This document shows positions 43,225-52,376 of a stretch of 64,000 nucleotides of DNA, piece after piece (the first letter of the stretch is position 1; every line of letters begins with the position of its first letter). Source of the stretch: Natrarchaeobius chitinivorans (GTDB lineage: Archaea; Halobacteriota; Halobacteria; Halobacteriales; Natrialbaceae); NCBI RefSeq assembly GCF_003841505.1, contig NZ_REGA01000002.1, forward strand, positions 310,001 through 374,000, read 5' to 3'. Below the pieces are notes generated by a model. It ran no database searches and had not been told where the DNA came from. It saw only the letters and a program-made list of their open reading frames with translations. Both the position numbers and the translations under genes were made by a program.

Positions 43225-45705
43225 CTATCGACGAAATTCGGTTCGCTGTGCAGTGGCGATGGCCGCAGCGTTCGGTTCGACGTCGTGGACGCGAACGAGG
43301 TCGACGCCGCGCTCGGCTGCGAGCGTCGTCGCGGCGATCGTCGGAGCGAGCCGGTCGCCCTCGGGGTGGGTCACGGATTCGAGCATCGACTTTCGGGAGT
43401 GTCCGACCATAAGCGGTGTCCCGAGCGCCCGGAACTCCGCGAGTCGGTCGAGCAGTTCGAAGCTCTGGGACGGCGTCGTGCCAAAGCCGAGTCCCGGATC
43501 GACGATCAACTGGGATCGATCGATTCCCGCGCGCTCGGCGAGGATGATACGTTCGGTGAGGGTCTCGAGGACGTCCTCGACGACGTCGTGGGAGACGTAC
43601 CGGCGATCGGGATCGACCGGAACCGACGGGCTGTGCATGAGCACTGCCGGAACGTCGTACTCGGCGACCACCTCCCGTACCCGCGAGTCCGTGAGTCCGG
43701 TCACGTCGTTTACCATCTCGGCCCCCGCATCGAGCGCGGCCTCGGCGACCGACGGTTTGTGCGTATCGATCGAAATCGTCGCGTCGAGACCGTCGAGACG
43801 ATCGAGGACGGGAAGAACCCGCTCGCGTTCCGTTTCGGCGCTGATCGGTTCGGCTCCCGGCCGAGTCGACTCGCCGCCGACGTCGATGACGTCCGCCCCC
43901 GCAGCCACCATCTCTTCGGCGCGGACGACCGCGTCCTCGACCGCGTCGTACTCGCCCCCGTCGTGGAACGAATCCGGCGTCACGTTCAGAATCCCCATCA
44001 CGGCCGTTTCGCTGGCCCAGGGATACTCGCCGCTCGAGTCGTCGCTTCCGAGACCGACCGCGTTCGTCAACTGCTCGGCGAGTCGCCGGCCGCCGATCGC
44101 CCGGCCGCGCAGTCGCGCCGTGAGCGTTTTGAACTGGGCGATCGTCCCTGCGAGCACCACCTCGACGTGTTGATCCGTCGCCTCGACGCCGGAGACCGCA
44201 CAGGTTCCACCCAGCGACGCCATCAGCGTACGTAACTCGGCCGCCTCGTCGTGACGGACGTGAACTCGAACCGTTCGTCGGGGGATCCGATCGACGCAGT
44301 TCCGATGCCTGGCCGCAGGGACGTCCGCCTGGGTCAGCACTCTCCGGGCCTGTTCCCGCGTCGAGGTCCGAACCGATCGAATCGACCGCGTCCACCGATC
44401 GCGGGCCTCGGCCACGACGGAGAGCGACCCGGTTACGAGGACGCAGTCCGACGGGTCGGCGGTCCGAAGCGCCCGGTCGAGCGCGACGAGGACCGATTCG
44501 TAGCGATCGATCGTCGCATCCGTCTGGTCGTCGAATATCGCTGCGAGTGAATCCGTCCCCCGGGCGCGCTCGACGTCCGGTGACGCGAGGTAGACCCGGT
44601 CGGATTCCGGAAGCGCACGACACATTCCGGGGACGTCTTTCTCGCGCAACGCGCCGAAGACGAGGTGAAGGTCGTCGTACTCGAACCGCTCGAGAAGCGT
44701 CGCGACGGTCGAACACGCGTCGGGATTGTGCGCGCCATCGAGGATCGAAAGCGGTTCGTCGCCGACGAGTTCGAACCGACCGGGCCAGCGGACGTTTCGG
44801 ATCCCGGCTGTGATATCGTCGGTCGACGGATCGGCGACCTGTCGCGCGAGGGTGGCCGCGATACCGGCGTTGACGGCCTGGTGCGATCCCAGAAGCGGTA
44901 TTCGACTTCGGATCTCCCACTCCGGCCCGACGATCGAAACCGAAGACATCGTCTTCGTCACCATTCCCCCCTCTTTGACCCGAACGTCGGGAACCGAATC
45001 GGATGCGTCGATCGAGTCGCCGCTCGCCCGAGCCGTCCCCGAATCGGATTCGCCGGCGGGCCCGACCGTCACGACGTCGGTCTCACGACGAATCTCGGAG
45101 AGCGCCTCACCCGTCGCGCCGGTCACCAGCGGTGCGTCGCCGGGGGCAACCTGTGCCTTGTCGCGTGCGATTTCGGCGACCGTCGATCCGAGGATGTCGG
45201 TGTGCTCGAGACTGACGGAGGTGACCGCGGCTGCGACGGGATCGACGACGCTCGTCGCGTCGTACCGACCGCCGATTCCGACCTCGAGGACGGCGACGTC
45301 GACCCCCTCGCGCTCGAAGTGCCAGAGGGCCATCGCCGTGAGTACCTCGAAGAACGTCGGTGCCTTGCTCTCCGTGGACCGTTCGATCACGTGTGGCCAG
45401 ATCGCTTCGACGAAGTCGACGACCTCCGCCTTCGGGATCTTCCGTCCGTCTACCGTGATCCGTTCGCGTCGATCGTTCAGGTCGGGCGAAGTGTAACAGC
45501 CGACGGTGGCCCCGGATTCCCGCAGAATTCGATCCAGCAGTCGGGCCGTGCTGCCTTTCCCGTTCGAGCCGGCGATCTGGACGGCGACGAGTTCTTCCTG
45601 GGGATTTCCGATCTCCGCGAGCATCGCTTCGGTCGCGTCCGTCCCCATCTCGGGCCGCAGACGTCGCAGTCGTTCCAGCCTGTTAATCGCCTCGTGATAC
45701 TCCAT
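43225..45705 (-). CDS. folCP: Bifunctional dihydrofolate synthase/dihydropteroate synthase
   Basis: 826 residues from ATG 45705 (MEYHEAINRLERL). The N-terminal ~420 residues are FolC (Mur-ligase fold): AGSNGKGSTARLLD P-loop, YTSPDLNDRRERI, LEVGIGGRYDATSV, LEHTDILG, and ILDGAHNPDA. The C-terminal ~280 are FolP: MGILNVTPDSFHDGGEY, DVGGESTRPGAEPIS, NDVTGL, VDPGLGFGTTPSQSFELL and VGHSRKSML. Between them is a ~130-residue linker domain. FolP joins pterin to p-aminobenzoate and FolC adds glutamate. Haloarchaea are known for this fusion. It supplies the THF used by fhs, the dehydrogenase and the GcvT-like proteins nearby. Confidence 0.94.
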   Translation of the reverse strand: MEYHEAINRLERLRRLRPEMGTDATEAMLAEIGNPQEELVAVQIAGSNGKGSTARLLDRILRESGATVGCYTSPDLNDRRERITVDGRKIPKAEVVDFVEAIWPHVIERSTESKAPTFFEVLTAMALWHFEREGVDVAVLEVGIGGRYDATSVVDPVAAAVTSVSLEHTDILGSTVAEIARDKAQVAPGDAPLVTGATGEALSEIRRETDVVTVGPAGESDSGTARASGDSIDASDSVPDVRVKEGGMVTKTMSSVSIVGPEWEIRSRIPLLGSHQAVNAGIAATLARQVADPSTDDITAGIRNVRWPGRFELVGDEPLSILDGAHNPDACSTVATLLERFEYDDLHLVFGALREKDVPGMCRALPESDRVYLASPDVERARGTDSLAAIFDDQTDATIDRYESVLVALDRALRTADPSDCVLVTGSLSVVAEARDRWTRSIRSVRTSTREQARRVLTQADVPAARHRNCVDRIPRRTVRVHVRHDEAAELRTLMASLGGTCAVSGVEATDQHVEVVLAGTIAQFKTLTARLRGRAIGGRRLAEQLTNAVGLGSDDSSGEYPWASETAVMGILNVTPDSFHDGGEYDAVEDAVVRAEEMVAAGADVIDVGGESTRPGAEPISAETERERVLPVLDRLDGLDATISIDTHKPSVAEAALDAGAEMVNDVTGLTDSRVREVVAEYDVPAVLMHSPSVPVDPDRRYVSHDVVEDVLETLTERIILAERAGIDRSQLIVDPGLGFGTTPSQSFELLDRLAEFRALGTPLMVGHSRKSMLESVTHPEGDRLAPTIAATTLAAERGVDLVRVHDVEPNAAAIATAQRTEFRR

Positions 45706-45833
45706 ACCCAGAGGTTGACACGCCACCCAATAAAGGTCATGTGAGTCGAACGTCCCGAACGACTCGGCCGCTCCCGTCGCCCCGCCCGCTTCGGTTTCCC
45801 GCTCGTGTCTACGATCGGAAACGTATATCAACA

Positions 45834-45839
45834 TTTATA
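45834..45839 (+). promoter_or_regulatory. TATA box of fhs
   Basis: TTTATA centred about 30 bp before ATG 45866 in an AT-rich run (ATATCAACATTTATAC). Spacing implies a leaderless fhs transcript. Confidence 0.6.
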
Positions 45840-45865
45840 CAGCGGTCACGAGAAGATGGCCGCGT

Positions 45866-47584
45866 ATGACAACAACTGGCGAGGATGACGAATCGACACA
45901 GACGGACTACGAGATCGCACAGTCCGTGGAAACGGACCCCATCGTTGACGTCGTCGAACCGTTCGGACTCTCGGAAGACGATCTGGAACTGATGGGCGAG
46001 GAGAAAGCCAAAGTAACGCTCGAGGCGATCGAACGCATCAAACGAGAAAAAGACGATGACGGGAAACTCGTCCTCGTCACCGGCATGACGCCGACGCCGC
46101 TCGGAGAGGGCAAGACCGTAACGACGGTCGGGCTCGGACAGGCGTTCAACCAGATCGGGAAAGACGCGCTCGTCGCGGTTCGGGAACCGTCGCTCGGGCC
46201 CGTCTTCGGAGTCAAAGGCGGTGCCGCCGGCGGCGGATACTCGCAGGTGCTTCCGATGGAGGACATCAACCTCCACTTTACCGGAGACCTCCACGCCCTC
46301 ACGTCGGCGCACAACCTCATCGCGACGATGCTCGACAACCACATCAAGCAGGGCAACGAGTTGAACATCTCGGTCAACCAGGTCAACTGGCCGCGTGCGA
46401 TCGACATGAACGACCGGGCGCTGCGCGAGACCGTCGTCGGCCTCGGCGGCGACGTCACCGGCGTCCCACGGGAAGACGGGTTCATCCTGACCGCCGCGTC
46501 GGAACTGATGGCCGTGCTCTGTCTGGCCGACAGCATCGAGGATCTCAAAGCGCGTATCGGCCGCATCATCGTCGCCTACGACGAGGACGGCGATCCGATC
46601 ACGGTCGACGACATCGGCGCGACGGGAGCCGCTTCGATCCTGTTGAAAGACGCACTGAAACCGAACGTCGTCCAGACCATCGAGGGAACGCCCGCGTTCG
46701 TCCACGGCGGTCCGTTCGCGAACATCGCCCACGGAACCAACTCGTTGATCGCTGACGACGTCGCCTCTCATCTCTCGGAGTACCTGGTCACCGAGGCCGG
46801 CTTCGGCTCCGACCTGGGAGCCGAGAAGTTCATGAACATCGTCTGCCGGTTCGGCGACATGGAACCCGACGCGGTCACGCTCGTCGCCTCCGTGCGGGCG
46901 CTCAAGTACCACGGCCAGGAGATGTGGCCACCCGACCTCGACGAACTCGAAGCGGAAGACGTCGACGCAGTAGAGCGCGGCCTCGAGAACCTCGACAAGC
47001 ACGTCACCAACCTGCAGAAGTTCGGCGTGCCAGTCGTCGTCGCGCTCAACCGGTTCCCCGGCGACACCGACGCGGAGGTCGACGCCGTCCTCGATCACTG
47101 CCGTGACGAACTCGGAATCCGTGCCGCGGAGTCGACCGTCTTCGGTGAGGGCGGCGAGGGCGGAATCGAACTCGCCGAGAACCTGGTCGACGCAGCGGAG
47201 TCCGAATCGGAGTACGAACCGCTGTACGACATCGACGCCCCGATCAAAGAGAAGATCGAAACCGTCGCAACCGAGATTTACGGCGCTGACGGCGTCAACT
47301 TCAGCAGCGACGCCGAGGACGACATGGAGCGACTCACTGACCACGGCTTCGACGACGTCCCGATCTGTATGTCGAAGACGTTCCACTCGCTCAGCGACGA
47401 CGCGAGCAAGAAGGGCGTTCCCGAAGACTGGACGCTCGACGTAAACGAAATCTACCCCTCGGCGGGAGCCGGGTTCCTCGTTGTACTGACGGCGGACGTA
47501 CTCACGCTCCCCGGCCTTCCGGGCGAACCGGCGGCTGCAGGGATGGATCTCGACTCCGACGGAAACGTCTCCGGCCTGTTCTAG
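45866..47584 (+). CDS. fhs: Formate-tetrahydrofolate ligase
   Basis: 572 residues, full length for the family. Catalyses formate + ATP + THF to 10-formyl-THF, reversibly. The P-loop is TPTPLGEGKTVTTVGL (about 75-90); other hallmarks are REPSLGPVFGVKGGAAGGGYSQV, DINLHFTGD, ITAxxNL-like LTSAHNLIATMLDNH, AFVHGGPFANIAHG and EAGFGSDLGAEKF. Divergent from folCP. In a demethylation pathway it could run in reverse, giving ATP and formate from 10-formyl-THF, or forward to feed purine synthesis; the sequence cannot tell. Confidence 0.96.
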   Translation: MTTTGEDDESTQTDYEIAQSVETDPIVDVVEPFGLSEDDLELMGEEKAKVTLEAIERIKREKDDDGKLVLVTGMTPTPLGEGKTVTTVGLGQAFNQIGKDALVAVREPSLGPVFGVKGGAAGGGYSQVLPMEDINLHFTGDLHALTSAHNLIATMLDNHIKQGNELNISVNQVNWPRAIDMNDRALRETVVGLGGDVTGVPREDGFILTAASELMAVLCLADSIEDLKARIGRIIVAYDEDGDPITVDDIGATGAASILLKDALKPNVVQTIEGTPAFVHGGPFANIAHGTNSLIADDVASHLSEYLVTEAGFGSDLGAEKFMNIVCRFGDMEPDAVTLVASVRALKYHGQEMWPPDLDELEAEDVDAVERGLENLDKHVTNLQKFGVPVVVALNRFPGDTDAEVDAVLDHCRDELGIRAAESTVFGEGGEGGIELAENLVDAAESESEYEPLYDIDAPIKEKIETVATEIYGADGVNFSSDAEDDMERLTDHGFDDVPICMSKTFHSLSDDASKKGVPEDWTLDVNEIYPSAGAGFLVVLTADVLTLPGLPGEPAAAGMDLDSDGNVSGLF

Positions 47585-47693
47585 CCACACCACTCTGTAG
47601 ACGATTTTCAGCTTTTTCACTGTCAGATCACCTGCACCCCACGAGAGACGCCAGTAGCTATAATTCGGTGGACACCGTTCGGCGACGCGTGTG

Positions 47694-47849
47694 ATGTCAG
47701 ACCGGATCGCAACTGGTGGCCTGGTCGCCGCGTTCGGACTGGCGATCGTCGCGTTTTTCGCCTTCGTCAGGGGACAGTACATGCTTGCCGGAACGTGTTT
47801 TATCCTGCTTAGCGTCGCCATTTACCTCAGAGAAACCCGATCGGAGTAG
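47694..47849 (+). CDS. 51-residue two-helix membrane protein
   Basis: ATG 47694 to TAG 47849. Starts MSDRIATGGLVAAFGLAIVAF and ends in a basic/acidic tail (LRETRSE). Two hydrophobic helices (about 9-25 and 30-46) are separated by RGQ. Codon use is haloarchaeal. It lies between fhs and the universal stress protein on the same strand, 50 bp before the latter. Function unknown. Confidence 0.6.
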   Translation: MSDRIATGGLVAAFGLAIVAFFAFVRGQYMLAGTCFILLSVAIYLRETRSE

Positions 47850-47898
47850 GCTAACTTATTTGCAATAGCTCCGCGAATATTCTCACGGAGGAGCGAGG

Positions 47899-48336
47899 AT
47901 GTACGAGAAGATTCTCATCCCGACAGACGGGAGCGACCCCGCACAGGATGCCGTCGATCACGGCATCGAACTCGCGAAGGGGTTCGATTCGACCGTTCAC
48001 GCGCTTTACGTGATCGAAACCAAAGCCCACTACGTCTTTACGGCCGCAGGACACGACCCAGAAGAGATGGAGGAGTATCGGGAGTACGGCACAGAAATCG
48101 TCGAGGAAGTCGTCGACGCTGCCGCGGACGCGGGCCTCGACGGCGAGGGAGTCATAAAGACCGGTAGCGTCGCCCAGGAAATCGTCAGATACGCAGACGA
48201 AAACGGTATGGGGTGTATCGTCATGGGTGTGCAAGGCCGAAGCGGTATCGACGACTATCTGGTCGGCAGCACGACCGAAAAGGTCGTCCGGACCTCGAAC
48301 GTTCCGGTTACGACCATTCGTCACGACGAGGTGTGA
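47899..48336 (+). CDS. Universal stress protein, UspA family
   Basis: 145 residues with one Usp fold. Starts MYEKILIPTDGSDPAQDAVDHGIELA and carries the ATP-binding motif GVQGRSGIDDYLVGSTTEKVVRTSNVPV (G-2x-G-9x-G-S/T). A clear GGAGG ribosome site lies 9-13 bases upstream. Single-domain ATP-binding Usps are often next to transporters and stress genes; here a BCCT transporter follows on the other strand. Confidence 0.93.
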   Translation: MYEKILIPTDGSDPAQDAVDHGIELAKGFDSTVHALYVIETKAHYVFTAAGHDPEEMEEYREYGTEIVEEVVDAAADAGLDGEGVIKTGSVAQEIVRYADENGMGCIVMGVQGRSGIDDYLVGSTTEKVVRTSNVPVTTIRHDEV

Positions 48337-48473
48337 ACTGAGGCGAAACGATCGGTTACGAACCGTCGAAAAGTCGGGTATAGCATCCGTCTCATGCGGA
48401 TTGCTGCCACTGTTTAGCGGAGGCCCAGCACGGCGCCGGTCTCCGGAAGAGACTGAAATGAAAGTAAAACGTA

Positions 48474-50255
48474 TCAGTCGTCGTCTGCTGTTCCCCTCCT
48501 GCCCGTCTCCTGGATGTTGGTCACCACCCCCGAACCCGACTTCCTGACGACGACGTCCCGTTCGTCTTTGATGTCGTCGACCCACTCTGCGAACTCGTCG
48601 GACTCGAGCGTCCTGTACTCCTTCGATAACCCCAGGTAGAGGCTGTAGCAGAGGAACACGAGGACCAGGGCGAACGGAAGTCCCGCCGTGATCGCGGCCG
48701 TCTGTAACGCGCCGAGACCGCCCCCGATCAGCAGGACGGACGCGACGACACCTTCCGCGAGTGCCCAGGCGATTCGCTGGTTTCGGGGTGCGTCGTGTTT
48801 CCCTCCGGAGGAGAGGTGACCGAGGACCAGCGATCCGGAATCCGAAGAGGTCACGAAGAACGTCGTCACCAGAATCACAGCCAGAACTGAGAGTACGATG
48901 GTAAACGGCAACAGGGTGAACAGTTCGAACATGGCGACTTCTTCGCCGACGTCGAACACCGTTCCCATGATGCCCTGATCGGTGAACAGCTCGAAGTTGA
49001 GCGCGGTGCCACCGAAGACGGCCATCCAGAAAAACGAGAAGATAGCCGGCAGTATCAGGACGCCGCCGACGAACTCCCGAACCGTCCGTCCACGTGAGAT
49101 GCGAGCGATGAACAGTCCAACGAACGGCGACCACGAGATCCACCACCCCCAGTAGAAGACCGTCCAGGCGTCGAGCCAGCCCTCGTACGGAGCGCCACCG
49201 AAGCTGTCCGCCCACAGCGACAGCTGGGGAAAGTTCGTCAGGTAGGTGCCCAACGCCTGCGGGAAGAGTCCGAGGACGAAAACGGTCGGGCCGACGATCA
49301 GGACCGTAAACAGCAACGCAAACATGAGCCCCACGTTGAGATTACTGAGTCGGCGAATCCCCTTGTCCAGCCCGGCACCGACCGACAGGAGTGCGATCGC
49401 GGTTATGACCGCGATGATCGCGACCTGTGCGCCCGTCCCAGAGGGGACGGTCGTCCCGACGACCTCGTCGCCGAGAAACGAGAGACCAGCCGAGATCTGT
49501 AAGGCGCCCAGTCCCAGCGAGGTTGCGATGCCGAACAGCGTGGCAAAGATCGTCAGGATGTCGATGACGTGACCCGGCCAGCCGTATATCCGATCGCCGA
49601 GGACCGGCCAGAAGACCGACCGGAAGGTAAGGGGAAGCCCGCGGTTGAACGAGAAAAACGCCAGACCGAGTCCGACCAGCCCGTAGATCGCCCACGGGTG
49701 AAAACCCCAGTGGAAGTACGTAATCGCCATCCCGACCTCGGCACCGGCTGCGGTTTCACCCTCTGCACCTAGCAGCGGATCGGCGAAGTGAAACAGCGGT
49801 TCGCCGACGCTCCAGAACATGAGGCCGATCCCCATCCCTGCACTGAACAGCATCGCGATCCACGAGACGTCGCTGAACTCTTTTTCCGCGTCGACACCGC
49901 CGAGTCGAATCTTCCCGTACTTGCTGAACGCGAAGAATAGAACGACGACGATGAAGAGGTTGACCGCCAGAATGTAGAACCAGCCGAAGTTCGAGGCGAT
50001 TCCTCCCTGGAGCCACTCGAACGCACCTTCCGCCGACGCGAACGTCTCGCCGAGCGCGTTTGCAGCGAACTCAGCCGGGTAAAACAGCGTTACCAGAATA
50101 AACGCGACGATCACTCCGATCGAAATGAAAAATACGTGTGGCTGGACGTCCATTCCGGCTATCTGTACGTTCGTATCCCCCGGCTCGACGTCCGTGTCCG
50201 CTTCGAACCAGTCGTCCGTCAGTCGCTCTTTCCACGGGTTGTCATCTCCCACCAT
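48474..50255 (-). CDS. BCCT-family transporter 1 (betaine/choline/carnitine-type)
   Basis: 593 residues, 12 helices. BCCT signatures: GMGIGLMFWSVGEPLFHF (the family Gly-rich TM3 site and following Glu-Pro), FHWGFHPWAIY, WWISWSPFVGLFIARISRGRTVREF (TM8 Trp box that binds trimethylammonium groups), and SSDSGSLVLGHLSSGG in TM10. The charged N- and C-terminal tails are cytosolic and may sense osmotic stress as in BetP. Likely imports glycine betaine or a related compound with Na+ or H+. Convergent with the Usp gene. Confidence 0.93.
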   Translation of the reverse strand: MVGDDNPWKERLTDDWFEADTDVEPGDTNVQIAGMDVQPHVFFISIGVIVAFILVTLFYPAEFAANALGETFASAEGAFEWLQGGIASNFGWFYILAVNLFIVVVLFFAFSKYGKIRLGGVDAEKEFSDVSWIAMLFSAGMGIGLMFWSVGEPLFHFADPLLGAEGETAAGAEVGMAITYFHWGFHPWAIYGLVGLGLAFFSFNRGLPLTFRSVFWPVLGDRIYGWPGHVIDILTIFATLFGIATSLGLGALQISAGLSFLGDEVVGTTVPSGTGAQVAIIAVITAIALLSVGAGLDKGIRRLSNLNVGLMFALLFTVLIVGPTVFVLGLFPQALGTYLTNFPQLSLWADSFGGAPYEGWLDAWTVFYWGWWISWSPFVGLFIARISRGRTVREFVGGVLILPAIFSFFWMAVFGGTALNFELFTDQGIMGTVFDVGEEVAMFELFTLLPFTIVLSVLAVILVTTFFVTSSDSGSLVLGHLSSGGKHDAPRNQRIAWALAEGVVASVLLIGGGLGALQTAAITAGLPFALVLVFLCYSLYLGLSKEYRTLESDEFAEWVDDIKDERDVVVRKSGSGVVTNIQETGRRGTADDD

Positions 50256-50636
50256 ACTTCCATCCTCCGTCGGTTCGCTCGGTGAGTTTTCGTTCGGTCA
50301 TGGTTTGTGTCGGTAGCTGTGGTTTGGCTGCTGGCTGTGACGTCTCCGTGTGCCTGGCGTGAGGGCTGGAACCACCACACACATTGCACACAGATAACAG
50401 AAAACTCCGCGCAAAGACTTCATTGTTTCCCCACTCACCACGTTTCAAGAATATTCTCGTTAATCCTATTGGAAAAGCAATAAATCAGATAGACCTTTTG
50501 CAAATACTTCTGTGAACGACAACAACTGCCAATGTATTTATTGAATCAGGATGGTAACTCGAGGTTCAGCGATCGATTCCATAGGCGGGTACGCGAACCG
50601 GAGACGACAACGTCCTCGTCACCCGTGCGAACCCGG
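50256..50636. other. Promoter region of BCCT transporter 1
   Basis: About 380 bp, GC-poor between 50390 and 50545 (for example CAATAAATCAGATAG). Upstream of the minus-strand transporter and downstream of the minus-strand zinc-ribbon gene. No gene or repeat supported. Confidence 0.45.
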
Positions 50637-50930
50637 CTATTTCGATCCGAAAACCGTCTCGAGTCGAGATGGGGTGACGACGAACGACACCAGGAACACG
50701 ACGCCGGCGAGTACCAGCGATGCGAACGCGGCGACGACCAGATAGGGTCCGACGACTGGTGCGACCGGGATCGTTACCATCGCCAGGAATACCAGTCCGA
50801 TCGTTCCGATAAGAGCCGCGATTGCGATCCGTAACCCAGAATCTCGAGGGTTGAACTCGCAGTGAGGACACACCGTCTCGTCTCCGCGCAACCGGCCTCC
50901 ACAGTTCGAGCAGTTCGATTCCCGGGCCAT
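50637..50930 (-). CDS. Zinc-ribbon membrane protein
   Basis: 97 residues from ATG 50930 (MARESNCSNCGG). A zinc ribbon CSNCGG...CPHC occupies the first 30 residues, followed by two helices (LRIAIAALIGTIGLVFLAMV and LVVAAFASLVLAGVVFLVSFVV). Haloarchaea encode many such short ribbon-plus-helices proteins; their function is not known. Confidence 0.7.
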   Translation of the reverse strand: MARESNCSNCGGRLRGDETVCPHCEFNPRDSGLRIAIAALIGTIGLVFLAMVTIPVAPVVGPYLVVAAFASLVLAGVVFLVSFVVTPSRLETVFGSK

Positions 50931-51088
50931 TACGATACTGGGTCGATTCTCCCGTTGCGTACGGCCACGCCCACGGTGAAGGGTCTTCCGGTCGCACCGA
51001 TAACACTTCGGACGAGTCGGCCGACCCCACAGATGGCGGCCGACCTCACAGAACACGTCATCCGACCCCACAGATTTACTGTTCGCAC

Positions 51089-52282
51089 GTGGTACCGGCG
51101 AAGGTGGCTACCGACAGTTCGGAGACGGGATCGAAAACCGCCCTCGAGGAGCTTTTTTACCACACGGACGGCGTCAGATTCATCTACTGGCGGCAGTTTA
51201 CGGGAGCCAGACCGGCAGTGTATCTGACCGCCCTCGTCGCGGTCGCCGCATTCGTAACCGGTCTCTCACATCTCAGTCGGGACGTCGTCCTGCTGGAGGG
51301 GCCGCTCGCTCCCGTTCTTCCGATTTCCGAGGGATCCGCCAGTATCGCTGGAGTAGTCGTTGCCTTCCTACTGGTTGCGCTCACGTTCGGCCTGATCCGA
51401 CGGAAACGGGTGGCCTGGTACTGTATTATCGTCGCCGTTCCGCTGTCGGCGGTCGTCCCGCTCGCGACGTTACAGTCGACGGATCTCCCGCTTCTGTTGC
51501 TGATACTGGTTACGTTTCCACTACTCGTTCGAAACCGACACCAGTTCGATCGACGACTCGACCTCTCGGCGATACAGATCGCGTCGCTCTCGTCGATCGT
51601 CGGCGTCCTGTTGTACGGAACGGTGGGCTCGTACGCCATTCGCGATCAGTTCGTCACGATCGACACCTGGGGGGACGCGGTTTACTACGTCATCGTCACT
51701 ATCGCAACCGTCGGCTACGGGGACATTACGCCGGTTACGTCACAGGCCAAGTGGTTCTCCCTCTCGGTTATCCTCCTCGGGACGGGAGCGTTCACGGCCG
51801 TCCTCGGGAGCTTCATCGTTCCGGCGATCGAAAAGCGAATGGCGGCAGCAGTCGGAACCATGAGTCCGGATCTCACACTCCACGAGGATCACGTCCTGGT
51901 CCTCGGATACGGCACGATCGCAGCGGCGATGATAGAGACGCTCGACGACGTCGACGTCGTCGTCGTGACCGCCGAGGCCGACACGGCCTCGTCTCTGAAC
52001 GGAACGAACGTCGACGTGGTCGCCGACGATCCGGCGAGTACGTCGACGCTCCAGGCCGCCAACATCGACGCCGCACGTGGTGTCGTCGTCGCAACCGAAG
52101 ACGATGCGCGAGACGTTCTGGCGATCGTCGCCGCGAAACAGGCGAACCCGGACGTCCGAATCGTCGCAGCGGCGAACGAACAACGTCACGCCGACAAACT
52201 CGAAGCAGTCGGGGCGGACGACGTCGTCAGTCCGACGCTGATCGCCGGCAAACTGCTCGGCGAGTCCGTCCTCGAGCGATAA
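51089..52282 (+). CDS. Potassium channel with TrkA-N (RCK) domain
   Basis: 397 residues, GTG start (an in-frame GTG at 51104 is an alternative). Five or six hydrophobic helices precede the pore loop TIATVGYGDITPV, the K+ selectivity filter (near 212-220). After the inner helix comes an RCK Rossmann domain with VLVLGYGTIAAAMIE and acidic strand ends (VVVTAEAD, VVADDPAS). It probably lets K+ cross in response to a cytosolic ligand or voltage. Lying between two BCCT genes, it suggests a block for osmotic adjustment. Confidence 0.9.
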   Translation: MVPAKVATDSSETGSKTALEELFYHTDGVRFIYWRQFTGARPAVYLTALVAVAAFVTGLSHLSRDVVLLEGPLAPVLPISEGSASIAGVVVAFLLVALTFGLIRRKRVAWYCIIVAVPLSAVVPLATLQSTDLPLLLLILVTFPLLVRNRHQFDRRLDLSAIQIASLSSIVGVLLYGTVGSYAIRDQFVTIDTWGDAVYYVIVTIATVGYGDITPVTSQAKWFSLSVILLGTGAFTAVLGSFIVPAIEKRMAAAVGTMSPDLTLHEDHVLVLGYGTIAAAMIETLDDVDVVVVTAEADTASSLNGTNVDVVADDPASTSTLQAANIDAARGVVVATEDDARDVLAIVAAKQANPDVRIVAAANEQRHADKLEAVGADDVVSPTLIAGKLLGESVLER

Positions 52283-52376
52283 CCGTCACGGTTCTCTGAC
52301 CCGGAGCACGTCGACACCGGTGATCCGGATCTCCCTCGACAGAACTACTATCACCGGCGAAGTGGTACCGTCTGTC

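Noticed and set aside
42890-44920. 676-codon minus-strand frame over folCP
   Set aside because: Arg-rich frame-shifted reading of the FolC-FolP gene.
45809-47821. 670-codon minus-strand open frame over fhs
   Set aside because: Antisense shadow of a clear formate-THF ligase; product lacks any family pattern.
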